64,000 nt of DNA, taken from positions 3,658,001 through 3,722,000 of the forward strand of contig JABRWF010000006.1 in the NCBI GenBank assembly GCA_018343915.1, given 5' to 3'. Under the pieces are notes generated by a model. It made no database searches and was not told the DNA's origin. It saw only the letters and a program-made list of their open reading frames with translations. This document shows positions 35,073 through 45,896 of this stretch, piece after piece (the stretch's first letter is position 1; each line of letters starts with the position of its first letter). The position numbers and the translations under genes were made by a program. The stretch is from Agroathelia rolfsii (Eukaryota; Basidiomycota; Agaricomycetes; Amylocorticiales; Amylocorticiaceae).

Positions 35073-37100
35073 TACTCTGATTGGGAAGCTGTTGAACTAA
35101 CTACATTGGACCACACCCTTGTGACTATACCAGTCTTTGTGGGAGAAGAAGGACATTGGTCCTTCTTTTGGTTCTAAAATTAGTCAGTAGACACAAAACT
35201 GTTGGAAGTAAAAACCCCAACTCCCACCAGAAAGAAAAAGGGTTGCGCCAAGAAAGGGCATACCACCCAAATTAAAGAAGATCTGCCTCAAGCACATGAT
35301 CAGGCAGTTCAACTTAGGAGGAGAAAATCAATTCCCAGTATAGCAATTCCCCCTGCAGAGATAGGACGACCTAAGACAGGATGCAAATTTACAAAGTGAG
35401 TTTTAACTCATAGTAAGTTTGTTCTCTATGGCCCTTACAGGCCTAAAGAATAAACAAAGGGCAGGATAGAGAACATCAAGCCCCCAATTGTAAACACTGA
35501 TAATTAGGGTTCAACGGAGCCAGAGGTGATAAGAAGAAATATGGACAAGGTTCCATTTCAAGAAAATAAAATAAGTAAGCAAGAAGTTTGGCCTAATGCA
35601 AAAGCGCAAAAATTAACTAAGCAACTGTAGGAGGTCATTGTATCCAATAATCAGACAACTAAAGATGATAGGCAGCTACCCATCAAGTACCCAGAGAATG
35701 CACTTCTAATGAAGGGCATTCAGCATAGATACAAAAATGATCCCTTCTTTAGAGACATTGTAAAGAATTCTTTGAGTCACAGAAATTTCATTGTAAACAA
35801 CGGATATGTTTTATTAAAGAATGACAGAAAAAGATTACTATGCATTCCAAATGTACTCATTAATGGGAGAAGCATACACGAAATTGCAATTTCTCAAGTG
35901 CACTCTCTCCTTGCATACCTCAGGGGGAAGAAAACATTGGCCTTCCTCCGAGACTATGTCTGGTGGAAAACCATGTTATTAGATGTTAATTTGTTTGTGC
36001 AATTGTGTGAGATGTGCTGAAGGAGCAAACTCTCCAACTAGAAACCAGCGGAGTTACTCAACCCCCTTCAGATACTTTCCCTTCCATGGGAAGCTATAGA
36101 CATAGACTTTATTGGTCCATTACCTCTGTCCAGGAACAGAGATGGGGAGTTTGACTCTATTACAACCATAATAGATTTGCTAACAGGCATGGTGCATCTG
36201 GTACCTAGCCGCAATAACTACACAGCTAAAGATGTAGCTGAATTAATATTTGTAGAAGTATATAAATATTACGGCCTACCTAAGTCAATTGTTAGTAATC
36301 AAGATGTATTATTTATATCAGGATTTTGAACCCATTTAAATAAATTAATTGGCACTACATTAAGAATGTCTAGTACCTATCACCCTGAGAGTGATGGAAG
36401 TACTAAGTGCACTAATAGAACTATTGGCCAGATGCTGAGGTCTATTATTAGTACCAATCATAAGGATTGGGTAAGTAAATTACCAGCCATTAAGTTTGCA
36501 ATTAATCTGGCAAGGTTGGAGACAATGGGATATTCCCTATTTTTCTTGAACACTGGCCGCACCCCAAGAACCCTGGTATGGGACTTGATAACGCCTAATG
36601 AATTTAGAGGCATTAAAGCCTTTGCACAGAGAGTGAAAAGCAGTATAATGGCTGCCCATGACAGTATTATTGTTGCTTGAGTAAAGCAGACAAAGTACAC
36701 AAATAATAAAAGAACCAACACTCTATTTATAGATAGGGACTTAGTGTATATTTCTACTAAGAATATTTATTGGGAAAAGGGGACCACTAAAAAATTCATG
36801 CCAAAATTTATTGGCCCCTACAAAATAATATAGGACTATAGTAACATGTCCTACAAAATTGATTTGCCCACCAAGCTAAAAGCTTGTAGCATGCATCCTA
36901 TATTTCATGTATCCCTCCTCCAAGTATATGTCCTAAATAATAATAAACTATTCTCAGGACATACTTTCAAGCAGGTCACTGGTTTTACAACTGGATCAGT
37001 GCGTGAATAGGATATTGATCATATTGCGTCACATATTGGAAAGGGTGCAATGAGTATGATGCAAGTTTTCTAGAAAATAGGCAATTCCTCCTGGATAAAG
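35073..37100 (+). pseudogene. Decayed integrase region of Gypsy-O
   Basis: After the LTR-C insertion the frame covers the pol linker, the zinc-binding N-terminus (HSLLAYLRGKK, CEMC) and the DDE core. The first acidic residue is kept (IDIDFIGPLP). The second lies in SNQDVLF, where SDRD is the family norm, and the third in STKCTNRT, where the Glu is replaced by Lys. The GPY-like C-terminal part follows (PKFIGPYKII). All these are G-to-A or C-to-T changes. Dead enzyme. Confidence 0.8.
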
Positions 37101-38515
37101 GCTAAGCAGATCAAAAAAATGAACGCAATAATGCAGTACCTAACTGTGCAAGGCATTGAGAATATTCTGGATCTGCCTCAGGACACTGGCAAGGCGCCAG
37201 ACAATCTACAAATATATATTGGGATAATTAAAGTGGATTTTTCAACCACCCAACCTTGTAGAAAAATGCCTGTAGTTGCTCACTCACTCAATGACCCTCA
37301 GCCAGGACTGGCCAATGAACTCACACACATTAATGCTTACATCAATTGGCTTGTATTTGATGTATAACACTTTAGATACAAATTTATATATTCTAGTACA
37401 CTAGAGTACCGCCTAACTATCAAAGTCACCATATTGTGGACGTATATGCTCTTTGATAGTGAAGTGAGGAGCACCATCCTTAAGGGTGATGCCATGAAGA
37501 ATATTAAAAAATTAGAAAAAAACGCTAATATTATCTTGCACCTGAAGAACATTACAAGGCCTTTTGGCTACAATGATTTTGCGCAAATGTTTAATACGTT
37601 GGCATTCTCCAATGGTTACACCTTCATTTGTATAGTGCTCACTTGCCACCATATTTAAGACACCCGCGCTATTGTTACATACATGGGTGGGATTGGCCTT
37701 CATATTCCAGTCTACCCCGCTTGTCACCGTGTCACTAGGCGGGAGCACACACTATTTGTTACTAGCCCCTTGGGTCTTGGCTCTGCCACCGCATACATCT
37801 AGCAGCTGCCACCTAATCTATACGCATATACTTAGCTTGCTACTAATGGAGAGCCCGAGATCCCTACAAATACCTACCTAGTTGATGCCAGGGGCTTCTC
37901 TAGCATACGTAGCAACCTTAATGGCCAGGGCAGCTACTTGTACCACTAGCATCACCAACTGCATCAGGGCAAGCAATAGATTGTGTATTACACCAACTTA
38001 CCCCCACCTACCACTACCACTCACAGCCTTGTGAACAATATTTGTCACTAACTCAATGTGGTATCTGAGGACATCAACTGGCCTACTACCATCCTAACCA
38101 CCATGGACGTTATGCCAACCACCAGTGACTCAACCTGCCATAACCAAAAACACAAGAAGAAGGGCAAGGCGGTAAACCCCACTATCACCCCTAAGCAGAA
38201 ATAGACAACTGTTGCCGCTACTAATAAGCCCTAGAAAATCAAGTTTGAAAAGATTGCAAGACTATAGTTGCCGCAGGTAGAGGATGTTGACCGGATGAAG
38301 CAAGCTGAAGTTAGTTCAAAAACCAAGCCTTGCATCAGCACTACCCACTCCAAAGGCACAGCCATGGAGATTGACAAAGGGATAGTGCAGTCATTTGTTG
38401 AAGAAGATAGAGAGAGGATGCAGGACAACAACAATAAAGAACTAGTTGATTACAACAACCAGCCAACCCCCACTGCTTAGCGCTATAGCCCGCTTATGCA
38501 TGCTAGAAGGGCAGA
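37101..38515 (+). pseudogene. 3' accessory coding remnant of Gypsy-O
   Basis: About 1.4 kb between the integrase and the right LTR still looks like former coding DNA with a few long frames (for example 37434-37658 and 38268-38480), broken by stops. Some agaricomycete Gypsy elements carry extra sequence here. I cannot assign a function. Confidence 0.45.
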
Positions 38516-38755
38516 CATAATGCTCTGTCACTTTGTGACTGTATGTCACTGCACTGCCATTCCTCTGGCATCTTATTATTGGTACAAACAATTCCGGAGG
38601 GGACAAATAAATGATATAATACTGTATAGTTCCTATCTATATACATATAAATACGCATGTATTGTAGGAGGCATAGTAGCTAGGCTTGAACAGAATCTAC
38701 CACCTACACCACTTCTTTCTCTCTTGTATATTATCTCTGTGACCTAATTGTCACA
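38516..38755 (+). repeat. Right LTR of Gypsy-O (240 bp)
   Basis: Pairs with 19742-19981 and is followed by CAATC at 38756-38760. It differs from the left LTR at a number of sites, mainly transitions, so the insertion is old. Confidence 0.85.
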
Positions 38756-38850
38756 CAATCACTGTAGGCGTCTTTATGTACAGTCACTGCACAAAAAAAT
38801 GTCTAATTGAGGTGGTTTCATAGCTACATCTGCTTCCTCACAACACTTTC

Positions 38851-40703
38851 TGTTGAAAGATATACATATTTCAATATATCCAATCTTTCTAAATATTCCA
38901 ATGAACACTTCAATAAATCAGTTTATATCTCATCTATCACTGTTATTTAATTCAAGAATTTACAACTATTAGTTGTGAAGATATAAAGCAATTATTCATT
39001 CACTTTATTCTGAATATTTCCAAAATATATTCATATTTCAATATTCATTTCTTAAAAATCATTTAAATATTCATTTTAAATATCTTTTGTTTAAACAATT
39101 CACTTTACTTACTAATACACAATTGTGATTATAAATCAGCTTATAAATCACACAAATAAATTAGTAATCACCTTCAAAGACATTAGTAATATTTGAGATA
39201 TATTACTAATATCACTTTCATATTCATTCAAATATTCAATTTGCTTACAAATACTATACTTAGCTTATAGAGTGGATTTGTCAGCATAAACCTTACGCTC
39301 TTTGCTTACCAAGCAGATTACTTATGTTAAAAGTTAGTGGTAATGGTGTAATGTAGACTACTTGTAATCTACTAGTTACCTATTTAAAAGACAACTAACT
39401 TACTTATTTGAAAAGTTAATGGTCTGTGGTGTTATAGGTCTAAAGGCAATAAAACCTATTTGTGAAAGCAATTAGTAACTCTGTTACACCTAAGTTAAGA
39501 CTGTAGCCAGTGTCCCTTTGAGACTACCTACTTGTTTTCCCTTTAGGAAAGGCTTGTTGTCTTATGGTAGACTTAGTAAGTCTGTTAGTGAAGTTAGTAC
39601 TCTAGGAGCTAGTCTTGTAGACTATTTAACTCACTATTTTTGAGTGAAATAACTTATTATTTCCAGCTAAATTTGCTGGTGCTTATATAATACAAAATAT
39701 TCTAATTTCTACAAGATTAGTAAGCCAATCCTATGCTTATCTAATCCGCTTAGTAAGAAGGATTGCTTATAAATCAGCTTATAAATCAGCTTAGTAATAT
39801 TCCTATTTGCTGAATAATATGCTTGGTAAGCAATCTGTGTGCTTAGTAAGTAATTTATATAGTATTAGTAAGTGAAAGTATCCATTTATCTCAATATCCT
39901 ATTATTAGATCTGTATTAGTAATATTTTATAAACATTACTAATATTATGAGTTTGCTTAGTAAATATTTTGGTGATTTATAAGCAAGGATCTAGGGCGTG
40001 AAAAATCAATTAGTAATATTCACAATGATTATTGAGAAATGAATATTTAAATGGAATTGTTTAATATTTATGAAAAAGATATTCATAAATGATAAAGTCA
40101 AGTGACTTCAGATATGATAATCTTATCTCTGATAAGATTAGATATAATGAAATATTGAAAATATTAAATAAAAGAATATATGCATGTAAAGAATTGTTAA
40201 TATCTCAACAATGAACGGTTGTAAAATCATGAAATAAATAATCATGTATGACATAATGTTAGATGATTATTTGAAGTATTCATTGGAATTATTGGAAAGA
40301 TATGAAGCCTGTAAATATTCAATCTTTCAACAACTTAAGCAAAGACATTGCTTACAAATCCTTCAGAAATTAGAATATTTTGTAGTATATAAACCCTAGC
40401 TAAATCAGCTGTAAAATATAAGTTATTTCACTCAAAAATAGTGAGTTAAATAGTCTACAAGACAAGATCAGAAGCCTTTCCCAAGGGAAATTAAGTAGGT
40501 AGTCTTAAAGGGACACCGGCTATTATCTTATCTTAAGTATAGCAAAGTTACTAATTGCTTCCCACCTAGGAAACCTTGCCTATTCTTAGGAAACAACCCA
40601 AGCCTGCACTTTTCTCTACAAGTAAGTGTTTGCTTCATAATAGGTAACTTGTGAGCTAGCATATAGCCACACTATACAACCCAAGAACTACAATAGTTCA
40701 ATA
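38851..40703 (+). mobile_element. Solo LTR, family LTR-P, itself split by a second LTR-P
   Basis: Same subtype as 20088-20939; about 840 bp once the nested copy is removed. CTTTC flanks it on both sides. It interrupts the left arm of the MITE: joining the flanks restores 'caacactttcaaccc', the inverted match of which is intact in the right arm. Confidence 0.85.
39325..40332 (-). mobile_element. Solo LTR, family LTR-P, nested in another LTR-P (1008 bp)
   Basis: Begins TGTTAAAAG and ends CTTTCAACA on the plus strand, flanked by ACTTA on both sides. The related LTR at 20088 has the uninterrupted site 'gattacttaagc', which proves the insertion and its polarity. Confidence 0.88.
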
Positions 40704-41362
40704 CTTTCAACCCAAACAAAGTATACCGTGTCATAGTAGACCCCTGATAACCCCATGTACATACCCAAAATATTTTCTTACATCAAATAAACAATGTGTA
40801 AGCAAGTACACAAACACCCCCATCAAGACCTATCTCTATGATTATCTACTCTGAGGGAGAATGAGTTACATCCTCAAAAACTAGATGAAATGCAAATTAT
40901 TTTCCAATTTTTTCTTGTATGAAAAAACTATTTAGTTGTTGAGATATAAACCAGGTGAACCGGGGCAAAACTGTCTAACTCCGTGCTAAAAGCACAACAT
41001 ACTTCCGTAAAGTTAACAAAATCTCTAACCACCTCACTTTTGATAGCTCAACTCCTCAACAGTCACATAGTCTTTTTATATAAGAAAAAATCGGAAAATA
41101 ATTTGCATTTCATCTAGTTTTTAAGGATGTAACTCATTTTCTCCCAGAGTAGATAATCATAGAGATAGGTCTTGATGGGGGTGTTTGTGTACTTGCTTAC
41201 ACATTGTTTATTTGATGTAAGAAAATATTTTGGGTATGTACATGGGGTTATCAGGGGTCTACTATGACACGGTATACTTTGTTTGGGTTGAAAGTGTTGT
41301 GAGGAAGGAGATGTAGCCGTGAAACCACCTCAATCGGACATTTTTTTTGTGCAGTGACTGTA

Positions 41363-41875
41363 TGAGCCTCTCGTAAAGTAGCCGACATGTATGTGGAGTC
41401 AATGAGTACTATTAAAAAGTCAGGGTGACACGTTCAATTCTCATGTGTTTGCTATCATTTCACTGCATCCATTGCTTTTTTAGTTCTCCCCCTCTCTGCT
41501 ATTAATCTCTTTGTAACCCACCTTCGGTCTTATGATACACATGTTAGTACAACGCATATAAACCTTTATTCGTTGTTCATTTTACATAGAAGCGATGAAG
41601 GATTGATGAAGCAAATAATATTAAAAATAAGAGCTCATAGCAAAGCATGGTGTGTTTCCGCTGATACGGTCGACAAAAAAGTATTTGATGGCACCCAAAA
41701 TGGAAGGAAGAATGTAAAGAAAATGTTCTTATGTTAATAATGAGATTCAGGAAGCCACTGATCCGGAATTTTCAATGTCTCTGATTGTCATATTCGGACA
41801 TAGCTCGTTCAAGTTGTGGTTCTCGACGACCTGAGGCCATTTTTCCTTATCCGTGAGCATAGAGGATGCCAATCC
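41363..41875. other. Intergenic region right of the MITE
   Basis: No gene seen. About 510 bp of AT-rich sequence between the MITE and the 3' end of the minus-strand pseudogene. Confidence 0.5.
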
Positions 41876-44397
41876 TCATCGCAAAGCCTCTATCTTGGGA
41901 TAATTGCGATGGAAGACGTCTTCGGTAGCACTGGATCCATAGCCTGAAGCGTGCAACAGCTTTTTCCAAGAAGCTTCCTCTTCCTCCTTCACCGGTCCCC
42001 AGACTCGATGGTCAAGGCCAGAAAAGTAGAAGTCGTAAGCCGTATAGACATCGCGTATGTCATTTTCCGTAGCTGAAGTAGTCTTCGTGAGGTGTTCCTG
42101 GACGACAATGCTATCCTGCGCCTGATTTGAGTCACGATCCTTCAAGAGCTGCAGGGAATGAGACGACTCGGATATCGAATGACTTTGCTTGCTTTCCTCT
42201 ATTTTTATCGCATCTGGAACATTCTCAAGGTGACGCTCGTTGAGCTGAGGACAGTTAGCAGAGAAGTTGATGATGATGGATTGAGATAAAGCGGGGGCAA
42301 CGACGATTCGGATAATTGGCACACGTCCTACAGGGTGGTCTTCATCTTCAATGGTGAACATCCCAAGACGATAGGGGTTCATGACATCGAACAGATCTGC
42401 ATGTGTATTCAGATCCCAGTGATGCTGCGCGTCGCTCAGAATGCGAATCATTATCGCGCATACATTCCAGCGTCCCACAGGCTTGTCATAGTATGTGAAT
42501 AGGACGACAAGATTCGCGCCCCATTTGTCTTCTGGCAGCTCTGCGCCCGCGCAACGAACGATAAATCGCCAGAGATATCTTCGATTTAGGATAATGGGAG
42601 ATTCAACCTTTATGAAGTGATTAATGTTCATCTTGCAGCCTTTGAACGCTTGTTGGAATCGTGTATTCAAGGCAATTCCACTGTTGGGATGAACACAAGA
42701 CGGCAGGGCGTTCAAAATATCATAAACGTCGGGAGACGGGGGACCGCAAAGCTCCTGAATGAATGAAGTGATGTCCCAAAGTTCTGGCTCGTTTGCTCTG
42801 GGTACCATATCCGAGGCAAGGGTCAAAAGCAATTTCACGATTGCATGACCTTCTGGCCCTCTTTCGATTTGACGCCGTTGAAACTCATTAGCAAGGAATG
42901 ATGCAGCGTTTAGCTGGATCCCTTGCATCACCCATCTCGCTCCTAAAGCAAGAATAGGCTCCGAGGGCGGGATGCTATACATATTGTTGAACAAGGGATC
43001 AACTTGGACGCATATGCGCATGTGACCTTCGACATGTGCCATCTCACGTCTTTTGCCTTCCGGCGAACCCAAATCAAAGTCAAGACCCAACCGACACATG
43101 AGACAGGCAGCCAACGCTTCGTTATATCGAACAAATATAGGATCGATATCCCTCCAGTTTCATTCTTTCACTAGTTTCATGATCGCAAATCCAATGATAA
43201 ATTCCCTCGTGTCGTAATCTCCTACTCTATAATGCGCACCAAACCTATGATTGAGGAGCTGTGTTACTAGCAAATTCAAATATATGGAGATTCTGTAAGC
43301 GACATACAGTGGCCGACCCAATTGTATCAAGAAGCTCGTTCTGGTTATTCTTTCTATCTTTAGGCTATTCTCAGCGATGCGCGAGGTAAGAATGTCAAAT
43401 CCAAGATCAGAAAACGGTTGCATCAGCTACATGTCGCTAGGAGGCTTGAATTGAAAGGCGCGACCGGCGATTGACAGGAAAAAGGAAAAAATCCGACTAT
43501 GTCGTATTTTTTGGAGTAAATCGAGTAGGCAGGAGAAGTTAGTGGGGTTGGAGCTACAAGCACCATAACAGCTATCCGCATGCAACTGCTGATTAAGCGA
43601 AAGTGCTGCGTCAAACGACAGGATGACAAGCGGAGAAGAGCATTCGGGTTCCTGGTCTGGCACAAAGTCAAGGAGAGCCTGCGTCAACATTTCAGCAGCT
43701 CCGACAACAGTCATTTCTGATGGCAGCAGTTTGAGCGGCAAATAGCCTTTCCCTTTGGGATTGTTTTTCAATTCACCGTTTAAGAGCACAAGGACGTGTA
43801 CTCACCGGAATATGCCCATGTGATCAGACAATCGTGTGGTTCTGTCTCCGTAGACCGAGAACGGTGAATAGCATTATATTGTGATATCAGGTCTGGGGAA
43901 AATTCCAGGACACTTGAAAAGAAATCTTGTCGTTGTGCTCCATCATTGTCAAATGACATATCTTCGCTCATAAAAATTCGGAAAGCTGATGAGATCTGAC
44001 TGAAAGTGGTATCTTTTGAAGGAAAGTTGGTATCAATCCATTCTGTAGTTTGCACAAACAGTGACATTAAGCATGCTTGAGTGTCTTTATTGGCGTAGGC
44101 ATGACTGGATTTAGTCGCAAGATATGTCTGAACGCGGTTGTCTGCTGGGGGGAATCCTAGAATATATTCTGATCCATAGCGCTGCCCAACATCAGATCAG
44201 GCTGACATACCTGATAAATTATTTCGCAGGCAAAGTGGAATGGTGAAGTGGGACTTGCTCATTTCATCAACCATCCTTGATTTCCCCGTTCTGAATGATG
44301 GGGAAGTACTTGGTAAAATACTTGTTTGGATGTTAATCAAAGTCCTTGCAGTTGGTAAAAATCCGCCTCCAGAGGCATTCGTGAGCAGGGCCAACAT
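41876..44397 (-). pseudogene. Decayed P-loop protein of an agaricomycete-specific expanded family
   Basis: The upstream exon, ending at 44211, has a degenerate P-loop (FRTGKSRMVDEMSK). It joins 44156-43806 (GFPPADNR...), then 43752 down to 43318 or so, then an exon from about 43252 (FGAHYRVGD) to the stop at 41876. The stretch LVILSFDAAL sits where a Walker B motif would be but lacks the second acidic residue. A TAG at 43429-43427 and a TGA at 43162-43160 break an otherwise continuous frame. The conserved C-terminal part alone is open for about 410 codons. I recognise the general type (large hypothetical P-loop proteins in mushroom genomes) but know no function. The N-terminus before the P-loop seems missing. 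Confidence 0.6.
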
Positions 44398-45474
44398 ATT
44401 CAGTGTTCCAAGCTTCCAAAGTGACTATAGGGGCATTAGACACTTTGGATGCTCTCTGAAGAAACATGGTGTATATAACCTGCTTGGAAGACATCTAGAA
44501 GTACGTCATAAATATTTTGTTTGAGTATTATACGGATCCAACGTTCTTGAAGATAGAATTATTCTAGCTCAAAGATGATACTGAAGAAATACTAGCAGTA
44601 GTAGTAGTAGTATGTGACGTCCGACTAAGGATGTCACGAGAGAGAGAACTGGTATAAGCCTATAAGGTGTCGATTACTTGTCCTACTCGACTATATGGTA
44701 ACTACATCCTCTGTGGAATGGAAGTCTGTCGTACGCTAATACCAAGAAATGAAAGAAATAAGATATATTGAACGGGACGTGACAGGTGTCATCAGGGAGC
44801 TTTACTCCGAAGACTCTTTAACGCGACGATCCCCGATTTTTTTGCGGCGTAGCCCTAGTAGCCCAATAGCACACTCAAAAGACCCCTCTTTGCTACCTTT
44901 CTACGTGGCTAAATTTTATTAAAGAAAATCTCCGTGTGGATCAGGACGTCGACATATGATTATACGCACGTGGAGGACATTACAGGAGCAACAACTGAAG
45001 ACCGACACGGATAAATGAAAGATATCCGAGAAATGATATACTAAGATGATACAAATCCAAAAAGAATGAAGAGTAAAGAATGTGTAAAAGTGGTATTAAC
45101 TCAAACGGAGAATGTGTATACGATGGAAATTTGCCAGGCATTGTTGCCATTGTATGCCACGCAGAAGAGAGAGAGCGAAAAAGGGCGTGATGTCTTTGAT
45201 GACAGAAAAGTCCCAATAAAAATCAGTTCTTAAGCGCTAAGCGCTGAAGGTTTCCGGTAAGTGTAAATGTATTGACTATACCAAGAGAGATTGCACAATG
45301 TGGGTGGGACGAAAGCGCGCAACGCTTTTCGAGCCCTGCTGAGCAGCATATGGTGAGATTGAGGTAAGCAGCGATGGGCGGGTGCAACCATCACCGCCTT
45401 GTTTATTGTAGTCTGTTACCACGCCGGGCTAGATGTAAAGAGGAGAGGGGTTGTTGATGCACCACTGGCAATCA
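44398..45474. other. Intergenic region with a diverged repeat fragment
   Basis: No gene seen. About 44612-44830 resembles part of the Helitron-like element at 45897 (cacgagag..., 'gtcctactcgacta', 'atgccaagaaat' types), so it is a diverged fragment of the same repeat. A CAG/TAG trinucleotide run lies at 44595-44613. Confidence 0.5.
44595..44613. repeat. (AGT)n microsatellite
   Basis: Short perfect run of GTA/AGT units. Confidence 0.8.
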
Positions 45475-45896
45475 TCAATAATAAAAGGAGCCCTACACAC
45501 AAACGTCAAGAATTAGATTCCGTCATTTAAAATTTACTCAATCACTGTTTGTTTTGGTTCCGTAATTTAGAAATTTCGTATACCGTTCAAGTTTCAATGT
45601 GTCAAAAATCATGTATCTGCACCCACCGGGCTGTGCAAAGCACGGCCCATAGTTGGCGGAATATCGAGGTAAGCAACGGTAGACCTACAGGGAATTTATC
45701 ATTGTATTTATTTGGTTTTTATAATACAGTACAGTATCATGTTGCTGCAGGCCTGAGAAAGGTAGTTATTTCTGAAATCAGATCTTTATCACTTATAATA
45801 TTTCACATGCAGCTTTCTAGCTAGGCCCCGATTTCCTTATTGACAGTATTTGTTCCCCTCTTGCCCCTGTCTGTGCAAAGCACAGGTTGCTACTAG
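45475..45896 (+). mobile_element. Short non-autonomous Helitron-like element, H1
   Basis: Starts TCAATAATAAAAGG after an A and ends with the hairpin CTGTGCAAAGCACAG, then GTTGCTACTAG before a T. A 5' TC, a 3' hairpin about 10 bases before CTAG, and an A/T insertion point are the Helitron marks. There is no Rep/helicase gene. A related copy lies in reverse at 60024. Confidence 0.65.

Larger units (their letters stand above)
19742..38755 (+). mobile_element. Old Ty3/Gypsy LTR retrotransposon (Gypsy-O) with nested insertions
   Basis: The outer element runs from LTR to LTR and is flanked by CAATC. Removing the seven recognised insertions leaves about 9.3 kb. Coding remnants lie in order on the plus strand: gag, CCHC knuckle, protease, reverse transcriptase/RNase H, integrase, and a further 3' region. 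It is full of stop codons, and its active sites are altered by C:G-to-T:A changes, so it is dead. Insertions inside, by position: LTR-P 20088, LTR-P (reverse) 21739, Gypsy-G 24439, LTR-C 29208, LTR-P 31306, solo LTR-G (reverse) 32725, LTR-C 34412. Host sequence resumes in frame after each one, which supports the reconstruction. Confidence 0.85.
38779..41362. mobile_element. Foldback MITE with TA target sites (Tc1/mariner-pogo-like), split by LTR-P
   Basis: Ends are TA-CAGTCACTGCACAAAA on the left and the inverted match TTTTGTGCAGTGACTG-TA on the right. Without the LTR-P insertion it is about 722 bp and almost wholly palindromic: arms of roughly 300 bp match in inverted orientation, for example gcaaattattttccaatt against its complement near 41090-41110. 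There is no transposase gene. TA duplication and end sequence suggest mobilisation by a Tc1/mariner-pogo transposase; this is inferred. Confidence 0.75.

Noticed and set aside
19742..38755. The two 240-bp repeats as independent solo elements
   Set aside because: The CAATC duplication lies only at the outer borders, not around each repeat, so they are the two LTRs of one insertion.
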